A stretch of DNA of 64,000 nucleotides, from NCBI GenBank assembly GCA_004335835.1, contig RWJK01000920.1, positions 19,296 to 83,295 of the forward strand, written 5' to 3'. The position numbers were made by a program, and so were the translations under genes. The DNA comes from Scenedesmus sp. ARA3 (lineage: Eukaryota > Chlorophyta > Chlorophyceae > Sphaeropleales > Scenedesmaceae). The notes under the pieces are model-generated. The model ran no database searches, was not told the DNA's origin, and worked only from the letters and a program-made list of their open reading frames with translations. Below, piece after piece: positions 59,271 through 64,000 of this stretch (positions within the stretch are counted from its first letter, which is position 1; each line of letters begins with the position of its first letter).

Positions 59271-60520
59271 ATGGCTTGCAATTCAGTGTTCGCGGCAGCA
59301 GCTGTGCTTGTGCTACTACACTGCATCCATGCAAGTGCTCAACGGCTTACTGGAAACCTTACAGGATCAGGAGCTACGTGTATACCAGATGTCGCCTTCT
59401 CTGCTGGCACCGGACTGGGGCAAGGCTGTGCAGATGGCGAAGCGTGCTGCACAACTACAAACACTTGCGTAAAGAGGTCATCTTGCTCGGAATTTATGCG
59501 TATATGCCCACCTCCATCATGCGGCAAGGACACCAACTTTCAAGATGCAGAGGTGGGTGTAGGTGCCATCTCCAGGCAGCTCTGGTGCTTCTGACAGCAG
59601 TGCTGGTGCTGCTGAGCGCAAAGAACGTTGTTGGAGGAGTTAGTGGCATGTTCAAAGAGGGGCGTGGCTTCATCACTAGCACACCGGTAGTCACCAGTCT
59701 GGACAGTGGTCACCCAACCTGGCAAGTCTCACTCACAGCTCGGCAAGCTTGTCACAGAGGCACGCATGCCAGCACAGGCGCCAGATGCATTGTCTTGCGA
59801 CTGTAGTAGTAGTCTTAACTGGTGATACGCAGCAGCGTTCAGCCAGTGCTGTGTGCTGTACATGTGAGCACTACCCACGGCCTTGCCAGCTGGCTGCAGC
59901 TGGCCACGCTGCTGACACAACACGCACTGCCCAGTGCATGCTGCCTTGCAGCAGGTCAGCGACCAGCGCTGCATCAAACTTATGGTATTGCTGCAGCCCC
60001 TAAATTTTGTGTTTCTTCTGCTATACACTGCTGTCTGTCTGCTGATGCTGCAGTGCCCGGCTGAGGTCAGCAAGATCTTCAAAAGCCCTAAGAACCTCAA
60101 GTGCCAAAGCAGCAGAGATGCCGTATGCTATTCAAATGGTACTGCAATGGTGGTGTCGTGCACCAACGCAGCAGGGTCGCTAGTGGCCACGCTGTCGGTG
60201 AGCACAGGCATTGGCGCTGCTGCGTGCAAGCATTTTGGCGCAGCATGTGTATGCATAGCAGCAATGAAACTGTAGTCTGACACTTTCAATGAAAAATGTG
60301 CCATGGGGGCATCTTCCAGCATGTTTGTTCAGTGGCTTGTCCTGCGTAGATGTTCCAAGAGCATCAAAGGTCAACAAGATCTCATCAAGCTACACGGCAA
60401 TGTAGCATAGTGTACAGGTTGTGCAACTTGTTTACGGAGTCTGTCGATTGCTGCTGCCTGTCAATGCAGGTGCTGTTGCTGGCGTCGCTGGCAGCCCTAG
60501 CAGTGTCCCTCCTTGGATGA
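59271..60520 (+). CDS. Small secreted Cys-rich protein with GPI-type C-terminal tail
   Basis: Proposed exons 59271-59552, 60054-60197 and 60470-60520 (TGA), all phase 0, giving about 158 aa. The ATG opens a clear signal peptide (MACNSVFAAAAVLVLLHCIH, cut near ASAQ). The mature part is Cys-dense (IPDVAFSAGTGLGQGCADGE, ACCTTTNTCVKRSSCSEFMR, then CPPPSCGKD) with sequons NLT and NGT. The last exon encodes only VLLLASLAALAVSLLG, a C-terminal hydrophobic stretch of the sort removed on GPI attachment. It is therefore likely a cell-surface protein. The donor GTGAGC after TLS (60198) is strong; if unused, the frame would stop at 60275 with a Cys-containing end. A middle exon between 59553 and 60053 (for example near 59600-59720) cannot be excluded. 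No known domain recognised. Confidence 0.6.
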
Positions 60521-62356
60521 GCACTCCTGGCAGCACAGTACATGGCATGGCAGTGCTTGTGAGGGCCAATCGCATCACGACTGCATGAAGCAGTGGCACT
60601 GACAGTGACGGGTTCCAAAGTAGTTGTGTTATGCTGGCGCGGGTTTCACATCTTGATATCATCGTGGGTCACTTTGAACTGGCAACACGCTGTGCGTCAA
60701 GCAAATTTGCTTGCTTTTGTGCTCACACGCTTTTGTGGGGTAGCTACACGTGACATGGAGTCAAGGAGCACTTCAATGGGCCCAGCAAAACTTCTTTTGC
60801 AAATGCACGCTGCGTCATGATGATGTGCTGCAGTTTTCAGCAACATGATAGAGTTTTGATGACATGTTGTGTGCTACATTGTACATGGTAACATGAGGCT
60901 TTCAGGATGTACCAGTGCGCTGTGTGGGATTCAAACGCACCAGGTTACGCAACGATCCACCTCAACCCCTGCGTCCCGACCCAAAATTTAAATATCACAC
61001 AGAAACATTACACAACCAACCTCACATCAGCGCAGGGCTTGCAGGAGGAAAGCCACATCAGTAATGCCCGTGACACACCTGCCATTCCAAATTGTGTCTA
61101 CCTAGCTCGGTTTAGGCCCAGCTTAGGTCAACGTGCAACCTATGGCTAAGAGAAGCACCAGGCACAGGCCGCAAATAGAAAGTAACCACCCAGCAGGCTG
61201 GGGCACACGACCTCGCCCCAGCCGTTCCAAGCTCAACAATTATCATGCACCCTCACTGGAACCCTGCTGACCTGCAACCCTCCAGGAAACCATAAACCCT
61301 TGCCCCTCCTGCAACCTCCACCTGTAACGTGGATGGGGTCTATAGGCCGGAATCGAGGCTCACGATTCCGGCCTATAGACCCCATCACGTTACACCACCC
61401 CTAGACCCCTTAACCCTTTCCCTTGCCACCCTTGCCCCGTTCCTCTCCTTTGAGCCGCTGCCTGCAGAGGTGGGTGTAGCTGCTGCAGCAGCCTCAAGCT
61501 GCTGAGGCACTGCTGGCGCGTGGTGGCACGCTGGGTTTACTGCTGGCTGCCCAGCTGGCTGCTCGCTACATAATGCTGGCTGCCCTGCTGCTGCCGTTCA
61601 GTTGCTGCTGCTGCTGCTTCTGGCTCCTCCTCCCAGCCTGCGCAACCCCCTACTTCATCTTCTTCTGCTTGGTGAGCTGCTTAGGCTGCTCATCATCAGG
61701 CGTTTCTGCTACTGCTTCTGTGTTGACTCAGCACCAGCAGCCTGCTGATGACCGGCTGTTGCAGCAGCATGCTCACCAGCAGCATAACTGCCAGCCACAC
61801 TAGCAGGCACTGAAATCGCCTGCCCCTCAAGCTGCTGCTTGGCCCCTGGCTGCCCTGCAAGCCTGGCAGCTGTCCTGACAATCGGCTGCCCTGCACGCCC
61901 AGCAGCTGCCCAGGCCCCCGGCTGCCCTTTGCGCCTCTTGGGCTGCTGCTGCGCAGCTAAGGTTGCGCGGCAACTGCTGCCTAGTCAGATGCATGGCCTG
62001 CCTTGTCGGCGCCAGCCCCCGCCTTGCTGCCATCAGCCACCTGCAATCGGTGCAACAGAGCAGCAGGCAGATGTGAGTCTACTGTCCCTGGTCCCAAGTG
62101 AAGCACGTGAGGCATTCACCACGGCCACAACACCTGCACAATTCGCTTATAACTTGACGCTGCGCCATAACTTCACCAACATGTGTGCAGCCACGTGGAT
62201 GCACTGTCAATGCTGGCACATGCTGTCGTGATTTGCGGGCACTGGGCACCTCGATGCATACAGCAGCAGCAACTGCACCAGCAACGCAAACAGCCAATGC
62301 ATGATTCAAAAGCGCGAAACACTGCATGCAACATTGATCACGACGCTGTCACTTAC
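60521..62356. other. Mostly non-coding spacer with a long hairpin and one candidate exon
   Basis: Contains the inverted repeat at 61323-61394. A plus-strand stretch at about 62059-62180 reads DVSLLSLVPSEAREAFTTAT, then TPAQFAYNLTLRHNFTNM, behind a CAG acceptor. It could be an isolated exon of an unresolved plus-strand gene, but no partner exons were fixed. A Pro/Cys/Ala repeat-like frame (GCPA units) precedes it at 61850-61930. Confidence 0.35.
61323..61394. repeat. Long near-perfect inverted repeat (hairpin), 32-bp stem
   Basis: Left arm 61323-61355 starts TGTAACGTGGATGGGGTCTA. Right arm 61363-61394 ends CCCCATCACGTTACA. They are fully complementary over 32 bp except for one bulged G in the left arm, with a 7-base loop (AGGCTCA). 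Transcribed on either strand, it would form a very stable foldback. Confidence 0.95.
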
Positions 62357-63704
62357 TGCCTTGGTGCCGGCCGAGGTGCTGCCCAGTGCCTGTGCTGCTG
62401 CCGCCGCTGCCGTCTGCGACCGGCTCCAAGGGCGGCGGGGGGTGGTGCCGGGCCTTGTCGGGGTGAGGAAGGGCAGCGCCTGCATAGCACCACCAGCAGC
62501 GGCAGCCACGAAAAACGCACGATGCTACAGCACCCGAGCCTCCAGGAGAAAGGTGCAATTCGCCGTGCGTGCCAGTCCACCTGACACTGCTAAGATAATG
62601 CGACAGGTTCAGCAAACAGAGGGTAAATTTTGAACACAGCAGGTCGCTAAGCATTTCACTGCGGTGCAGCCATGCACTACAGGTCTTGGTACCGACGTTG
62701 TCACACGTATTGCTGTGCAACACGAGATGGCATGCAGACCTGACCCAGGGCCCAACCACATTCACCTGGGCCCTGCTGTTGCAGCTAGCCTGCTGCTTCT
62801 GCTGCTGCCGCTGTTGAGGGCTGGCAGGATATCCTTGCACCCCGGAGTTCAGCATGCGATACATGGCAATGATGTCAATCAGACCACGTACCTCTCCCTC
62901 CGTTGTCCACTGCACGTGTGTGGGGGTCTCTGAGCGCGTCTTGGTGGGCACACCCCCCAGGCCCGGGGTGCTGCCGCCTACCTGGCGGGGCGGCGTGATG
63001 GGGCTGGAGGCAGCCATGCTGCTGCTGCCGGCCTACACAGCGGAGTCAAGCGGTCAGCACACCATGCATTCAGGGAACCATTCAAAGAAGCATTTGAAGC
63101 ACTGCCCGACCCGCAGTGCACCCCTGGCATGGTGCATGATATGCAGGGAACACAATCCCCAGTTGCGGCGGCTGCCAGAGATCAGCATGAGCAGGGGCAC
63201 CGCGCGCAGCACACCGCCAGCAGCAGCAGTAGCAGCATGCAACAGCAGCATGCAGCAGCAGCAGCAGCATGCAGCAGTGCCTGGCCGGGTGCCATGCTGG
63301 GGCTGGAGGCAGCCGCGCTGCTGCTGCATGCCTGCGCAACAGAATCAAACACACAACACACCATGTGCTTTGGGATGCTTCTTATGCAATGCATCAAAGG
63401 CAATGCATCAACAACGATGCGTTCTTGGCAAGGTGCAGCAGAGGCTGCTTTGGCCGGCCTAAACACCGTCCAACACCCCTTGGTCTTCCTGTTCCCCGCA
63501 ACGCCAACACCTGCTCACCTGGCTGAAGCCGCCAATGCTGCTGCTGGGCTGCTGCTGCTGCTGCTGCGCTGTTGTTGTGCCTGACTGGTCCATGCCGCTG
63601 CTGCTGCCTCCCGCAGGGTCTGGCGATGCCGGCTGGCTGCCTGCTGAGCACGGGCTTGATGCAGCGCTGTCCCCCTCCACGCTCCTCATCAGCACCACAC
63701 CATC
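62357..63704 (-). CDS. Unrecognised protein, three internal exons of a gene running off the right edge
   Basis: Exons 63704-63519, 63032-62766 and 62479-62357, all phase 0, with donors GTGAGC, GTGAAT and GTAAGT. The first two are well supported by open frame and splice sites; the third overlaps an open frame on the other strand and is less sure. The protein is Ser/Gln/Pro-rich (GDSAASSPCSAGSQPASPDP, then a Gln run) with one ordered-looking segment, HVQWTTEGEVRGLIDIIAMY followed by RMLNSGVQGYPASP, then a Gln-rich stretch. Start and stop are not identified; the gene should begin beyond 63704, possibly outside the window. I recognise no domain. Such composition is common in regulatory proteins, but that is only a guess. 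Confidence 0.5.
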
Positions 63705-63888
63705 CTGCAGGTTGTGTGCATGGAAGATACGGGCCAGAGCAAGGAAATCAGTACATCAACAGGACCTGCCTACAGAAAGACTTTGATCTCAAGCAAATAC
63801 AGCCTAGCAACGATTTCCTGCAGCATGACAGGCAACGGCTGCTCGTGCAAGCCGGCCAACCAGGCTTGCATTCATACCAGTCAAGTTT

Positions 63889-63942
63889 CAGGGTTTAGGG
63901 TTTAGGGTTTTAGGTTTTAGGGTTTAGGTTTTAGGTTTTAGG
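63889..63942 (+). repeat. Telomere-like tract, mixed TTTAGGG and TTTTAGG units
   Basis: About seven head-to-tail units alternating between the plant type TTTAGGG and the Chlamydomonas-like TTTTAGG(G). Flanking sequence on both sides is non-telomeric, so this is an interstitial tract unless the chromosome end lies just beyond the window. Confidence 0.85.
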
Positions 63943-64000
63943 ACAACCTACACCCCCCCTCTCTCCACTGAGAAATGGGCTGTTTTACAAAGCAATAAAA

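Noticed and set aside
62301..62633. Plus-strand open frame of 110 residues near the right end
   Set aside because: It overlaps the third exon of the minus-strand gene, which has in-phase splice sites including a consensus GTAAGT donor. It remains a weak alternative.

Overview
The window is nuclear DNA of a eukaryote, most likely a chlorophycean green alga (Chlamydomonas/Scenedesmus-like). The evidence is GC-rich sequence with dense short exons and GT-AG introns, TGTAA polyadenylation signals, pervasive CAG/CTG runs that code for Gln, Ser or Ala or sit in introns, plant-type proteins (DEM/VID27, wax-synthase MBOAT, DUF506, LCAT), candidate organelle transit peptides, and a TTTAGGG/TTTTAGG telomere-like tract at the right edge. 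Splice models were built by hand from reading frame, intron phase and family resemblance. No searches were run.

Layout, left to right. 1-6386 (+): 3' part of a large extracellular, Cys- and N-glycosylation-rich protein of unknown family. 6.6-7.6 kb: a diverged ~205-bp tandem repeat. 7.66-7.83 kb (-): a broken copy of one exon of the wax-synthase gene found 15 kb away. 8613-11708 (+): secreted 464-aa protein, unknown. 13864-14621 (-): SEC61G, the ER translocon gamma subunit. 16126-21145 (-): VID27/DEM-like protein, 11 exons. 21666-24278 (+): wax-synthase-like MBOAT acyltransferase. 25200-31394 (-): RecN-type SMC-like DNA-repair ATPase, 9 exons. 32448-34407 (+): DTW-domain tRNA-uridine aminocarboxypropyltransferase. 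35566-39305 (-): secreted LCAT/phospholipase-type acyltransferase. 39700-41297 (-): unrecognised gene, partly resolved. 42046-51827 (+): a 2814-aa helical-repeat protein with a transit-peptide-like start, OPR-like. 52648-54329 (-): 263-aa protein with a transit-peptide-like start. 54725-57341 (+): DUF506 protein. 59271-60520 (+): small secreted Cys-rich protein with a GPI-type tail. 62357-63704 (-): three exons of a gene running off the right edge.

The genes do not form one pathway. They fall into housekeeping (SEC61G, DTW enzyme, VID27), lipid metabolism (wax synthase, LCAT), genome or organelle maintenance (RecN, OPR-like) and cell surface (three secreted proteins). Several adjacent genes are head-to-head with short shared 5' spacers: VID27/wax synthase, RecN/DTW, 39.7-kb gene/OPR, 263-aa gene/DUF506.

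The most unusual feature is structural. In at least eight introns of five genes, the exon-intron junction of the neighbouring exon is repeated once or twice inside the intron, about 100-270 bp away, often with an intact GT donor or AG acceptor. This looks like recurrent tandem duplication across splice junctions. It could produce alternative splicing or new introns, and it is the main thing here worth following up.
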